Of a stretch of 39,960 nt of DNA, positions 25,532 to 33,548 are shown in pieces. The position numbers and the translations under genes are program-made. Source of the stretch: Oscillatoriales cyanobacterium (lineage in GTDB: Bacteria; Cyanobacteriota; Cyanobacteriia; Cyanobacteriales; Microcoleaceae); contig RDXH01000084.1 in assembly GCA_004292745.1 (NCBI GenBank), positions 1-39,960 on the forward strand. The letters are read 5' to 3'. The notes beneath the pieces were generated by a model. That model had not been told where the DNA came from. It made no database searches and saw only the letters and a program-made list of their open reading frames with translations. The first letter of the stretch is position 1. Each line of letters begins with the position of its first letter.

Positions 25532-25903
25532 ATGACATGGAACATCGACTTTCACTCTGATTTTTACTCTGAGTTTACCGAATTCCCCACTGATGTCAGA
25601 TTAGAGCTTTTAGCAAAGCTTACACTGCTACAAGTATTTGGTCCAAACCTGAAGCGTCCTCACGTCGATACTCTCAATGGTTCTACCTACACTAATAGGT
25701 CAGAACTTAGGTTTCAGGCGGCTGATGGAGTTTGGCGAGTTGCTTTTGCATTTGACCCTAGCCGCTCTGCGATTCTGTTGGTAGCTGGGGACAAATCTGG
25801 TAGTAGTGAGAATCGATTTTACAAGCAACTAATTAAGATAGCAGATAGTAGATTTGCTGACCATTTGATTAAGTTAACGGAGCAACAAACAGATGACAAT
25901 TAG
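25532..25903 (+). CDS. HigB/RelE-superfamily toxin (Gp49-like)
   Basis: A 123-residue protein of the phage Gp49-like/HigB toxin family: FYSEFTEFPTDVRLELLAKLTLL at the N-terminus, then PHVDTLNGSTYTNRSELRFQAADGVWRVAFAFD (core strands with RVAF) and a closing helix. Such toxins cut mRNA on the ribosome. The reverse-order arrangement (toxin first) with an 11-bp overlap into the antitoxin gene is typical of higBA and implies translational coupling. TATAATATGCTATG upstream (25500-25513) may hold the promoter. Intact. Confidence 0.85.
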   Translation: MTWNIDFHSDFYSEFTEFPTDVRLELLAKLTLLQVFGPNLKRPHVDTLNGSTYTNRSELRFQAADGVWRVAFAFDPSRSAILLVAGDKSGSSENRFYKQLIKIADSRFADHLIKLTEQQTDDN

Positions 25904-26246
25904 CCTGAAGACTATTATAGAGAATTTGCCTCCAGAACAACGAGCAATAGTCGAAAAGCGATCGATTGAATTAATGGCGGAAGAAATGACATTACAAGAC
26001 TTACGGAAAGCCAGGAAATTTACTCAGATACGCATGGCAGAATTATTAAATATGCGTCAAGAAAATGTCTCTAGACTCGAACGCCGTGCGGATTTGTTGG
26101 TATCTACTTTGCAAAGTTATATCGCGGCAATGGGTGGGGAGTTGTCATTTGTCGTAGAATTCAAAGATCGACCACCAGTGAAAATTACTGGATTAACATT
26201 GATGTTGGAAGAAAGCAGCTATACTAATGGAGAGGAAGAGTTTTAA
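25893..26246 (+). CDS. HigA-type antitoxin (XRE helix-turn-helix)
   Basis: A 117-residue antitoxin overlapping the toxin gene by 11 bp. The helix-turn-helix spans about residues 30-62 (LQDLRKARKFTQIRMAELLN and RQENVSRLERR). The C-terminal part, with GGELSFVVEFKDRPPVKITG, should neutralise the toxin, and the protein should repress its own promoter. A truncated paralogue lies at 23367-23555, in the same orientation 2.5 kb upstream. Confidence 0.85.
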   Translation: MTISLKTIIENLPPEQRAIVEKRSIELMAEEMTLQDLRKARKFTQIRMAELLNMRQENVSRLERRADLLVSTLQSYIAAMGGELSFVVEFKDRPPVKITGLTLMLEESSYTNGEEEF

Positions 26247-26288
26247 TTGACTAAACTAAAACCTAATTTTGCCAGATGTCTATTATTC

Positions 26289-26313
26289 AATCTAAAATCT
26301 AAAATCTAAAATC
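26289..26313. repeat. AATCTAAA heptamer-like repeats before mnmG
   Basis: TCTAAAA units repeat about three times directly up to the mnmG start codon, so the ribosome-binding region is repeat DNA without a Shine-Dalgarno. Confidence 0.7.
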
Positions 26314-26315
26314 GA

Positions 26316-28232
26316 ATGACCGCACAAACCCCAGTACAATTCCAAGACAGTTTCGACATCATCGTAGTTGGTGCCGGACACTCCGGCTGCGAAGCCGCCC
26401 TTGCCACTTCTAGACTCGGTTGTCGCACCCTTCTCCTCACCCTCAACCTTGACAAAATAGCATGGCAACCCTGCAATCCGGCTGTCGGTGGCCCGGCTAA
26501 AACTCAACTGACTAACGAAGTGGATGCACTAGGCGGGGAAATTGGCAAAATGGCCGATCGCACTTACTTACAAAAACGCATCCTCAACTCTTCGCGAGGC
26601 CCTGCTGTGTGGGCGCTGAGAGCACAAACAGACAAGCGGGAATATGCCGCTGTGATGAACAATATTGTCGAAAATCAAGAGAATTTGACCATCCGGGAAG
26701 CGATGGTGACAGACTTAGTTTTGGGCAAAAACGAAGAAGTAATCGGAGTCGAAACCTACTTCGGTGTCGCCTTTGAATGCAAAGCCGTAATTCTGACCAC
26801 AGGCACTTTTTTAGGTGGCACAATTTGGGTGGGCAATAAGTCGATGCCAGCCGGACGCGCCGGAGAATTTGCCGCCGTTGGTTTGACCGAAACTCTCAAC
26901 CGTTTGGGCTTTGAAACTGGCAGGTTGAAAACTGGAACTCCGGCAAGAGTTGACAAACGGACTCTCGATTATACTAACCTAGAACCGCAGCCCGGAGATG
27001 CCGATGTCCGCTGGTTTAGTTTCGATCCAGAAGTTTGGATCGAACGGGAACAAATGCCTTGTTATCTAACTCGAACTACGCCAGAAACTCACCAGTTAAT
27101 TAGAGACAATTTGCACCTTTCTCCTGTCTACGGCGGCTGGGTTGATGCGAAGGGGCCGCGCTATTGTCCGAGTATTGAAGATAAGATTGTCCGGTTTGCG
27201 GATAAGGAAAGTCACCAGATTTTTATTGAACCAGAAGGTAGAGATATTCCTGAACTTTATATCCAAGGTTTTTCGACTGGTTTACCGGAAAGTTTGCAAT
27301 TGCAAATGTTGCGGACTTTGCCTGGTTTGGAAAAGTGCGAGATGATGCGCCCAGCTTATGCTGTGGAGTATGATTATTTGCCGGCAACTCAGTGTTTTCC
27401 CACGCTGATGACTAAGAGGATCGAAGGTCTATTTTGCGCGGGTCAGGTGAACGGTACGACTGGCTATGAGGAGGCGGCTGCACAGGGGATTGTGGCGGGG
27501 ATTAATGCGGCTAGATTCGCGAAAAATCAGGCAATGATTGTGTTTCCTCGCGAGCAAAGTTATCTGGGGACTTTGATTGATGATTTGTGTACAAAGGATT
27601 TGCGGGAACCTTACCGGATGTTGACTTCGCGATCGGAATATCGGTTATTGTTGCGATCGGACAATGCTGACCAACGCTTGACTCCGCTAGGTCGGGAAAT
27701 TGGTTTGATTGGCGATCGACGTTGGGAGTTGTTCGAGCAGAAACAAGCTAATATTGTAGCAGAGAAGAAACGCTTGTACTCGACGCGGGTGAAGGAACAC
27801 GAGGATCTTGGCAAGCAGATTTTTGCTGAGACTCAACAATCGATTAACGGTTCGATTACTCTGGCTGATTTGCTGCGCCGTCCTGGTTTTCACTATGTCG
27901 ATTTGGAACGGTACAATTTAGGCGATTCTAGTTTGAAGTTGGCTGAGAAAGATGGTGCGGAAATTGATATCAAATATTCTGGCTATCTGCAAAAACAGCA
28001 AAATCAAATTGATGAAATTGTGAGACACGAACGCCGACAATTACCGGGAGATTTGGATTATATGGCGATTACAACTCTCTCGAAGGAGTCGCGGGAAAAG
28101 TTGACTAAGGTGAGGCCGCTGACTATTGGCCAAGCGTCGAGAATTGGTGGGGTGAATCCGGCTGATGTTAATGCTTTGTTGATTTTTCTGGAAGTGCGAA
28201 ATCGCCAGCAGCCCGCGAGTGTGGGAAAATAA
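26316..28232 (+). CDS. mnmG: tRNA uridine-5-carboxymethylaminomethyl modification enzyme MnmG (GidA)
   Basis: 638 residues, standard family length. The FAD-binding Rossmann motif [14 protein letters not shown] is at about 15-28, with [14 protein letters not shown] (about 52-65), [13 protein letters not shown] and the active-site region [11 protein letters not shown]. The C-terminal helical domain recognises tRNA and its partner MnmE (ending with [15 protein letters not shown] and [15 protein letters not shown]). With MnmE it installs the 5-carboxymethylaminomethyl group on wobble uridine using methylene-THF and FAD. This housekeeping gene sits inside an otherwise decayed accessory region. Confidence 0.97.
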   Translation: MTAQTPVQFQDSFDIIVVGAGHSGCEAALATSRLGCRTLLLTLNLDKIAWQPCNPAVGGPAKTQLTNEVDALGGEIGKMADRTYLQKRILNSSRGPAVWALRAQTDKREYAAVMNNIVENQENLTIREAMVTDLVLGKNEEVIGVETYFGVAFECKAVILTTGTFLGGTIWVGNKSMPAGRAGEFAAVGLTETLNRLGFETGRLKTGTPARVDKRTLDYTNLEPQPGDADVRWFSFDPEVWIEREQMPCYLTRTTPETHQLIRDNLHLSPVYGGWVDAKGPRYCPSIEDKIVRFADKESHQIFIEPEGRDIPELYIQGFSTGLPESLQLQMLRTLPGLEKCEMMRPAYAVEYDYLPATQCFPTLMTKRIEGLFCAGQVNGTTGYEEAAAQGIVAGINAARFAKNQAMIVFPREQSYLGTLIDDLCTKDLREPYRMLTSRSEYRLLLRSDNADQRLTPLGREIGLIGDRRWELFEQKQANIVAEKKRLYSTRVKEHEDLGKQIFAETQQSINGSITLADLLRRPGFHYVDLERYNLGDSSLKLAEKDGAEIDIKYSGYLQKQQNQIDEIVRHERRQLPGDLDYMAITTLSKESREKLTKVRPLTIGQASRIGGVNPADVNALLIFLEVRNRQQPASVGK

Positions 28233-28259
28233 TCGGATTTGATAGACGGCGTGGGGCTC

Positions 28260-28324
28260 AGAAACCGGGTTTCTTCCTAAAATCTCGTGAGGATGCGTAA
28301 ATTATCGCAGAAACCCGGTTTCTT
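28260..28324. repeat. Pair of AGAAACC(C)GGTTTCT palindromes
   Basis: AGAAACCGGGTTTCTT (28260-28275) and AGAAACCCGGTTTCTT (28309-28324) are each self-complementary apart from the centre and complementary to each other. They mark the junction between mnmG and the hsdS remnant. Confidence 0.75.
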
Positions 28325-28340
28325 GGATGGTTGGGCGATC

Positions 28341-28616
28341 GCAATTAATAACGTAAATGAATGTATTAATATTAACCTTGGTACATTTGCGAATCAAAGA
28401 TTTCCATGTCCTGATGTGAAAACACAAAAAATAATTACTTGTCAATTAGAAGAATTATCCTTTGAAACCCAACGCCTGGAAACCATCTACCACCAAAAAC
28501 TCGCAGTCTTAAAAAAACTCAAACAATCCATCCTGCAAAAAGCCTTCACTGGCGAACTCACCGCAGACACCGCCAACGAGAAAACAAAAGTCGCTAAGGA
28601 GAGAATTGCTACATGA
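28341..28616 (+). pseudogene. hsdS remnant: C-terminal end of a type I restriction specificity subunit
   Basis: The conserved end of HsdS is clear: FPCPDVKTQKIITCQLEEL, then ETQRLETIYHQKLAVLKKLK and QSILQKAFTGEL, the central or terminal helical region. Both target-recognition domains and the start are missing; the frame instead runs back into palindromic repeat DNA at 28287. Its TGA overlaps the next gene's start (ATGA, 28613-28616), a sign of translational coupling in a former type I R-M operon. No hsdM or hsdR is present. Confidence 0.8.
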
Positions 28617-30067
28617 TTACGCTTGAAACCCTTGAAAAATGGCTGCTTGCACCCGCAGAGACAGAACGGCTGGAATTCAAAGAAGCCAAACAACAGTTTG
28701 ATTCAAATAAGCTGCTGAAATATTGTGTAGCGCTGGCGAATGAAGGAGGCGGTTATATTGTTTTGGGCGTTACCGATAAGCAACCTCGCCAGGTAGTAGG
28801 TTCCCTAGCTTGGTCAACAGCAAAGGATTTAAACAGGATTAAGGCATATATAGTTGAGAAACTGAGATTTCGGGTAGACGCTACAGAATTGCAGCATCCT
28901 GATGGTCGAGTGCTAGTGTTTGAAGTGCCAACCCGTCCTGTAGGTCGTGCATTAGACTATGAGGGAGCCTACCTGATGAGAGCGGGAGAAGATTTGGTGC
29001 CGATGACACAAGATGTACTCAAAAATATTTTTGCTGAAGACCAACAAGATTGGTTTTCCCAAGCCGCCCGATGTAACGCTAGCCCTGACGATGTAATTGC
29101 CCTACTATAGCGGTTCTCAAAAAAGTGAGGTATGCCCTATGCCCTATGCCCTATGCCCTATGCCCTATGCCCTATGCCCATGAGTACCTCATCTTTCTGA
29201 GAAATTGAAAGATTGGAAAGCCAATATTTAATCAAACAAACAGCACAGGGTTGGACAATCACCAACCTAGCCGCCATCCTGTTGGCAAAAAAACTGGATG
29301 CCTTTTCCCATGCATTGGCTCGCAAAGCACCCCGTGTCGTGATCTATGAAGGTATTAATAAGTTGCAAACCCGCGATGACAAAACGGAAAACCGGGGATA
29401 TGCAGTTTGCTTTAAATGGTTGGTAGATTTTGTCCACTCAGCAGCACCACAAAATCGCTTTATCGAGGAAGTTGTGCGCGAGGAAGTGAAGATGTTTCCA
29501 GAACAAGCACTACGGGAACTGATTGCTAATGCGCTAGTACATCAAGATTTTCTAGCTACGGGCGCTTCAGTAATGATCGAGATGTATAGCGATCGCATCG
29601 AGATATCTAATCCTGGCATCCCGCCCATTAAGGTAGAGCGATTTATTGATGAATATCGCTCCCGCAACGAACAACTCGCCGATGTAATGCGACGTTTCCG
29701 TATATGTGAAGAAAAAGGCAGTGGTATTGACAAAGTTGTAAGCGCAGCAGAGATATTTCAACTACCCGCACCAGATTTTCGAGTAGGTGAGACACGCACC
29801 ACAGCCATGCTGTTTGCCCATCAGGATTTTGCATATATGAGCAAAACAGACCGAATTCGAGCCTGCTATCAGCATTGCTGCCTGCGGTATGTCACTAATC
29901 AACCTATGTCTAACCAAACCCTACGGGAGCGGTTCCGTCTAAGTGATTCGCAAGTAGCAACCGTTTCTCTGATTATAGGAGCTACCAAAGAAGCTGGCTT
30001 GATCAAGGCTGACGAATCCGAATCAACCTCTACCCGCTATGCTCGCTATCTCCCTTTTTGGGCATAA
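28613..30067 (+). pseudogene. AlbA_2/Schlafen-type ATP-binding protein, split by a heptamer cassette
   Basis: Two frames are parts of one protein. 28613-29110 (165 aa) is an AlbA_2/divergent-AAA_4 domain: ERLEFKEAKQQFDSNKLLKY, then NEGGGYIVLGVTDK. 29201-30067 is the partner half, with LRELIANALVHQDF, ISNPGIPPIKVERFI and EEKGSGIDKVV, the C-terminal ATP-binding (HATPase_c_4-like) domain, and a winged-helix-like end. Both halves share one reading frame, but stops (29108-29110, 29198-29200) flank an inserted repeat, and about 20 residues normally linking them are absent. Such proteins accompany type I R-M loci, which fits the ATGA overlap with the hsdS remnant. Two separate polypeptides remain possible. 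Confidence 0.8.
29116..29201. repeat. CCCTATG heptamer array with flanking inverted repeats, inserted in a gene
   Basis: About six CCCTATG units lie between imperfect inverted repeats (29116-29132 and 29185-29201, 14 of 17 matching). The loop-and-stem layout suggests the array entered, or grew in, as one cassette. Confidence 0.8.
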
Positions 30068-30222
30068 AAGTGTTTTAACGCAAACCGAGATGAGTCACTC
30101 TCAAAACCTCAAACCCTTGCAAAATCATCAAAAAAGTGCTTTAACGCAAACCGAGATGAGTCACGCTCGAAGCCTGAAACCCTTTCAGAATCATCAAAAA
30201 AGTGTTTTAACGCAAACCCAGG
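30066..30222. repeat. 66-bp tandem repeat, about 2.4 units
   Basis: Units start at about 30069, 30135 and 30201 and share AGTGTTTTAACGCAAACC. The period is a multiple of three and one frame (30039-30236) stays open, reading KSVLTQTEMSH twice. It lies between the broken ATP-binding gene and the SGNH gene. Confidence 0.85.
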
Positions 30223-30240
30223 CAAGCAAAATATGAACGA

Positions 30241-30953
30241 ATGAATCTACCGAAAAAAATAGCAACTGTAGCCCTTTCTTTGGCTTTGCTGGCGTCAGCA
30301 GGATTGAATGTCTTTCTCTACCAACAATGGCAAAAGTATTACCTGCTATTAAATGCTACGGGACTTGACCCACTCGGCCTCAATTCCTATCCTAATTCAG
30401 CAGAAAAGACACAACAACCGGTCATTGTCTTTTACGGCGATTCACGGGCTGAGAGTTGGCCGGCACCAGATACAATCAAAAATGCAACGATCGTCAATCG
30501 TGGTATAGGTGGTCAAACTACGGCGCAGGTGCTGGGACGTTTTCAGCAGCACGTAGCCTCGCTGAAGCCTAAGATAATTGTGATTCAAGTTGGGGTCAAC
30601 GACCTCAAGGCAATTCCTCTGTTTCCAGAACAAAAAGAGGCGATTATCCGAAATTGTGAGACAAATATAGCAATCCTAAATCAGTTGTGTAATTTTTGTA
30701 GGGGCAATCCCCCCGTGGTTGCCCCGCTTATGCTGGGGTAGGCACGGGGGCACTACCCCTACACGCAATTAATGACGTAAATGATTATATCAAAACCCTG
30801 GCGGGCGATCGGGTAATTGTATTGGATAGCAGTCAGGTATTGGCGAATTCCCAGGGGATTGTCAACCCGAAATACAGTCGAGATTTTCTGCATCTTAACT
30901 CGGAAGGCTATGCAGCACTTAACAAGGCAATTACTGGTATATTGGTGCCCTAG
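30241..30953 (+). pseudogene. SGNH/GDSL-type hydrolase interrupted by a MITE-like element
   Basis: The first part (from ATG 30241) has a membrane or signal segment (about 8-27) and blocks VFYGDSRAESW (GDS nucleophile), NRGIGGQT and VIQVGVNDLK. Repeat DNA begins at about 30667 and a stop follows at 30739-30741. The rest resumes in another frame at about 30765 (AINDVNDYIKTLAGDRV) and contains the catalytic Asp-x-x-His equivalent in DFLHLNSEGYAALN, ending at TAG 30951-30953. About 30-35 residues of the family are missing at the junction, so this was replacement, not simple insertion. The ancestral protein was probably an exported esterase or deacetylase. Confidence 0.85.
30667..30762. mobile_element. 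MITE-like insertion in the SGNH gene
   Basis: Its left end ATAGCAATCCTAAATCA matches the right end (reverse complement) of the element at 25369-25470. The interior carries GTAGGGGCAATCCCCCCGTGG with an imperfect inverted match ending CACTACCCCTAC. The expected right-hand ATAGCAATCCT complement is absent, so one end is lost. Confidence 0.7.
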
Positions 30954-31061
30954 GATAAGGCTGTCGCTCTGAAAAACATATCTAGCAAAAGCTAAACCAC
31001 TGAAGATCAAAGTTGAATGTTAAAATATAGTAGAATTCCTTACCGTGCTTGAATTCCAGTT

Positions 31062-31187
31062 ATGGCTGAAAAATTAACAGTTAAAAACTTTGCTGGTATC
31101 ACAGATTTGGAGCTTGAGATCAAGCGAATAAATATACTGATTGGCCCCCAAGCCAGTGGTAAAAGTGTTTGCGCCAAACTGCTATAA
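31062..31187 (+). pseudogene. N-terminal stub of an AAA/OLD-type ATPase
   Basis: Starts MAEKLTVKNFAGITDLELEI and reaches the Walker A loop IGPQASGKS (about residues 28-36), then stops at TAA 31185-31187 after only 41 residues. Overcoming-lysogenization/RecF-like ATPases begin exactly this way and run on for several hundred residues. The cut coincides with the start of the brnT remnant, suggesting a deletion that fused the two loci. Confidence 0.75.
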
Positions 31188-31205
31188 GTTAAATCTGTTT
31201 GTTCT

Positions 31206-31265
31206 AGGGCTTGTTATTCGGTTCGCAGATCACGCACAGAAGAGATTGACCTCTATGAAAGCTAA
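31206..31265 (+). pseudogene. BrnT toxin remnant (C-terminal end)
   Basis: The frame ending at TAA 31263-31265 reads SVRRSRTEEIDLYES, like the tail of BrnT ribonuclease toxins, and overlaps the brnA start codon by 11 bp, as in brnTA operons. A neighbouring frame just upstream gives LGLVIR, the preceding strand of BrnT, so a frameshift as well as truncation is likely. Confidence 0.6.
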
Positions 31266-31485
31266 GGAATTTGACCAAAAATTTGATGAGGCGGAAGACA
31301 TCACCCAGGTACTTGACTTGTCAAAAGCCAAACGTCCCCTCTCTACTCACAAAAGGATCAGCATAGACCTGCCCGTTTGGATGATTGAGTTAATCGAGAG
31401 AGAAGCCAGCCGTTTAGGAGTAACGCCCCAGACAATTATTCAAACCTCGCTAACTGAACATTTAGCCGTCAATAACCCCTCGTGA
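31255..31485 (+). CDS. brnA: BrnA-type antitoxin (ribbon-helix-helix)
   Basis: 76 residues from ATG 31255 (MKAKEFDQKFDEAEDITQVL), the typical BrnA opening, followed by KRISIDLPVWMIELIEREASRLGVTPQTIIQTSL, a CopG-like ribbon-helix-helix domain for dimerisation and operator binding. The frame is open back to 31141, but those codons belong to the ATPase and toxin remnants. Its toxin partner is reduced to a tail, so it is an orphan antitoxin; it might still repress or neutralise BrnT encoded elsewhere. Confidence 0.75.
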   Translation: MKAKEFDQKFDEAEDITQVLDLSKAKRPLSTHKRISIDLPVWMIELIEREASRLGVTPQTIIQTSLTEHLAVNNPS

Positions 31486-31654
31486 ATGAAGCCGAAAACA
31501 GTTATTATACAAAAGCTGGTTGCGATCGCGACATGAGAAATCAATAAAGGCGATCGGAACGAGGTTATCTGTGAGAGCAAAAAGTATCGAAGGCGACTAA
31601 TTTCGAGCGTTATATCCTCTGTTTGTAAGCGTTTATAGTATTTGGGCTAGGGAA

Positions 31655-31684
31655 TTGACAAAGAGCAAAATCATGAACTATGTT
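31655..31684 (+). promoter_or_regulatory. Sigma70-type promoter for the HEPN-RNase H operon
   Basis: TTGACA (31655-31660), an 18-bp spacer and TATGTT (31679-31684) precede the operon; the leader would be about 40 nt. Confidence 0.5.
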
Positions 31685-31735
31685 AGAGACATGGATGCAA
31701 TCGACATTCAAAAAACTGTGAGAGTTATGCAATGA
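31673..31735 (+). CDS. Possible 20-codon leader peptide overlapping the HEPN gene
   Basis: ATG 31673 opens a 20-residue frame, MNYVRDMDAIDIQKTVRVMQ, whose TGA overlaps the next ATG (ATGA, 31732-31735). The ATGA arrangement suggests translational coupling. The frame is open back to 31601, so it could also be the end of a lost upstream gene. If the promoter at 31655-31684 is real, the start codon falls inside it and the peptide would not be made from that transcript. Confidence 0.3.
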   Translation: MNYVRDMDAIDIQKTVRVMQ

Positions 31736-32490
31736 CTGAGATCCAGGAAAAACACTACAGCCAAATGATGTCTTTCATCGAAATAAATAGATGGTCATTT
31801 TCTGAAAAAGTAGAAGGTAATTGTCAGCGAATTGATGTTCAAAATGGCAAGTTTACTAATTGTGTGAAGGTTTATGGAACAGGAACCATCCAGATTCAAG
31901 GTTGTGAATCCAAATTAAGGGATGCACTGGTCAAAGCAAAAGAAGCGATCGAAAATGAGGAAAGCGTTGGAGATATGCTTCCTTTTGAGATTGAACGATT
32001 TCCAGAACTTTTAAAGGAAAGAGTCCCTGCTATAGATCCTGTAATTGTCCGATTTATTGAGGAAGCAATTATTACATTGAAAGCTGGCTCTAACTTAGGT
32101 TGCGCTTTCTTGCTTGGTGGTGCATCTGAAAAAACGATCTATTTATTAATAGATGCCTATAAAAAAGCCATTAAAGACGAAACCTTAAAGAACAAGTTTG
32201 TATCTAGAACCTCTGGGAAATTTATATCTAAAATTTTTGATGAATTCAAGCAATCATTTAAGAGTTCCAAAAACAAACCTCAAGGTTATGGGTGGACAAA
32301 CGATATAGAAATCAAGATTGAGCAAATATTTCAATTTTGCAGGATATGTCGTAACGAAGCAGGACATCCACACCTACCACCAAATCTAGATAAGGGGGTT
32401 TTGCTTGCAAACATGGGACAGTTTGTTAAGTATGTTGAAGACATATATGAGTTGATTGCTTACTATGAAGATCATGAAGTAGAATTATAA
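31732..32490 (+). CDS. Putative HEPN-domain protein with TBP-like N-terminus (RnlA-like architecture)
   Basis: 252 residues, no membrane segment. The N-terminal part (about 14-75) has strands RIDVQNGKFTNCVKVY and GTGTIQIQG followed by a helix, a pattern like the TBP-like domains of RNase HIII and of the toxin RnlA. The C-terminal part (about 100-245) is all-helical, with LGCAFLLGGASEKTIYLLID, as in DUF4145/HEPN-like proteins, and FCRICRNEAGHPH, giving R207-N208-x3-H212, the HEPN ribonuclease signature Rx4H with a polar residue after Arg. An RNase HI gene follows after 11 bp. By analogy it may be an RNA-cutting toxin or defence effector controlled by RNase H. The domain calls are by eye and the whole protein is not one I recognise. 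It appears intact, unlike its neighbours. Confidence 0.55.
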   Translation: MTEIQEKHYSQMMSFIEINRWSFSEKVEGNCQRIDVQNGKFTNCVKVYGTGTIQIQGCESKLRDALVKAKEAIENEESVGDMLPFEIERFPELLKERVPAIDPVIVRFIEEAIITLKAGSNLGCAFLLGGASEKTIYLLIDAYKKAIKDETLKNKFVSRTSGKFISKIFDEFKQSFKSSKNKPQGYGWTNDIEIKIEQIFQFCRICRNEAGHPHLPPNLDKGVLLANMGQFVKYVEDIYELIAYYEDHEVEL

Positions 32491-32501
32491 AGTTATATCT
32501 T

Positions 32502-33143
32502 ATGGTATCCAAGAAATACTACGCTGTTTTCAAGGGTAGAAAGACAGGAATATTTTCAAGTTGGCAGGAGTGTGAGGAGCAAATCACAGGCTTTAGTGGT
32601 GCGCTTTATAAATCCTTCAAGACCAAAGGTGAAGCAGAAGAAGCGCTAGATATTGCAAAACAAACTTCAATATTTCCCCAACAGCCTGAAAAAAGGAAGC
32701 GACAATCTGTCAATCCAAACGATATTGCTACCGACGCAATTATAATGGATAGTGTTTGTGTTGACGCTTCTTGCTTAGGCAACCCTGGTCCTGTTGAGTA
32801 CAAAGGTGTTCACACAACAACACACGAAGTAATTTTTCACAAACGCCCAATACCTAACGGGACTAATAATCTTGGGGAATTCTTAGCTATTGTTCATGCA
32901 CTAGCACATCTTAAAAATGAAGGAAAAGATCTACCTATCTATTCTGATTCACAGACAGCTATTCTTTGGGTTATAAACAAGAAAGTACGAACAAAGTTAC
33001 AACGAAATGAGAGTAGTGAGGAAATATTTAATTTGGTAGAACGGGCATTGACTTGGCTGGAGAGTAATGACTATGCTAATCCCATCCTTAAGTGGAATAC
33101 TGGTTCTTGGGGCGAGATTCCAGCAGACTTTGGTCGAAAATAG
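32502..33143 (+). CDS. RNase HI with N-terminal viroplasmin (hybrid-binding) domain
   Basis: 213 residues. The N-terminus KKYYAVFKGRKTGIFSSW ... SGALYKSFKTKGEAEEAL (about 4-49) is the caulimovirus-viroplasmin/RNase H1 hybrid-binding domain that grips RNA-DNA hybrids. A Lys/Arg-rich linker leads to the RNase H fold with Asp88 (VDASCLGNPGP), Glu126 (NLGEFLAIVHAL), Asp149 (YSDSQTA) and Asp209 (IPADFGRK), a complete DEDD set. It should cleave RNA in RNA-DNA hybrids. This architecture is common for stand-alone bacterial RNase HI, but tight pairing with a HEPN-like gene (11 bp) is unusual and suggests functional coupling. No strong Shine-Dalgarno is seen before the ATG, consistent with coupling to the upstream gene. 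Confidence 0.85.
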   Translation: MVSKKYYAVFKGRKTGIFSSWQECEEQITGFSGALYKSFKTKGEAEEALDIAKQTSIFPQQPEKRKRQSVNPNDIATDAIIMDSVCVDASCLGNPGPVEYKGVHTTTHEVIFHKRPIPNGTNNLGEFLAIVHALAHLKNEGKDLPIYSDSQTAILWVINKKVRTKLQRNESSEEIFNLVERALTWLESNDYANPILKWNTGSWGEIPADFGRK

Positions 33144-33152
33144 CACATAGAC

Positions 33153-33548
33153 TTAAAAACCGAGAATTTCTCTGATAACACTCTTTAGATCCGCATCAGC
33201 AGGGCGTTTGGCAAACTGCTCATGACTGTAAATCCAAACCAGTCTAATTGTACAATGAGTTGCATTAACCAACTACATCAATCTAATTTGCCCCGAAGCC
33301 CCTTTTGAAAACCTGATTTCCAGCTTATGAAATGTCCAGTCTTCCGGTAACTGAGTTTTTCCGGGTTGAGGTTCATTGCGAGAGTTGTTGGGGTATTGAT
33401 CGTCTATCAAATCTTCCAAAGTTTTTCCAATCAGCGCCACAAAGCTATCTCTGTGAACTTTTGCAAGTTTCTTGAAAGAACGCTTGAAATTATCGGATGC
33501 TTCAATCGAGAAGGGAGTTGAGCCAGTCATACACTTCTCCTTTGCCAA
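33153..33548 (-). pseudogene. RelE/ParE-like toxin with an in-frame amber stop
   Basis: The gene reads FSIEASDNFKRSFKKLAKVH, then LPEDWTFHKLEIRFSKGASG, a RelE-superfamily toxin common in cyanobacteria. TAG at 33273-33275 cuts it after QIRLM. Past the stop the same frame continues without a shift through LVWIYSHEQFAKRPADADLK and REILGF to TAA at 33153-33155, so a single base change probably disabled it. The lost part includes the conserved C-terminal strand. It overlaps the antitoxin gene upstream by 47 bp. It is convergent with the RNase H gene, with 9 bp between the ends. Confidence 0.8.

Noticed and set aside
30039-30236. 65-codon frame with 22-residue repeats as a real gene
   Set aside because: Starts inside the preceding gene in another frame and consists of the 66-bp tandem repeat; kept as a repeat, not as a gene.
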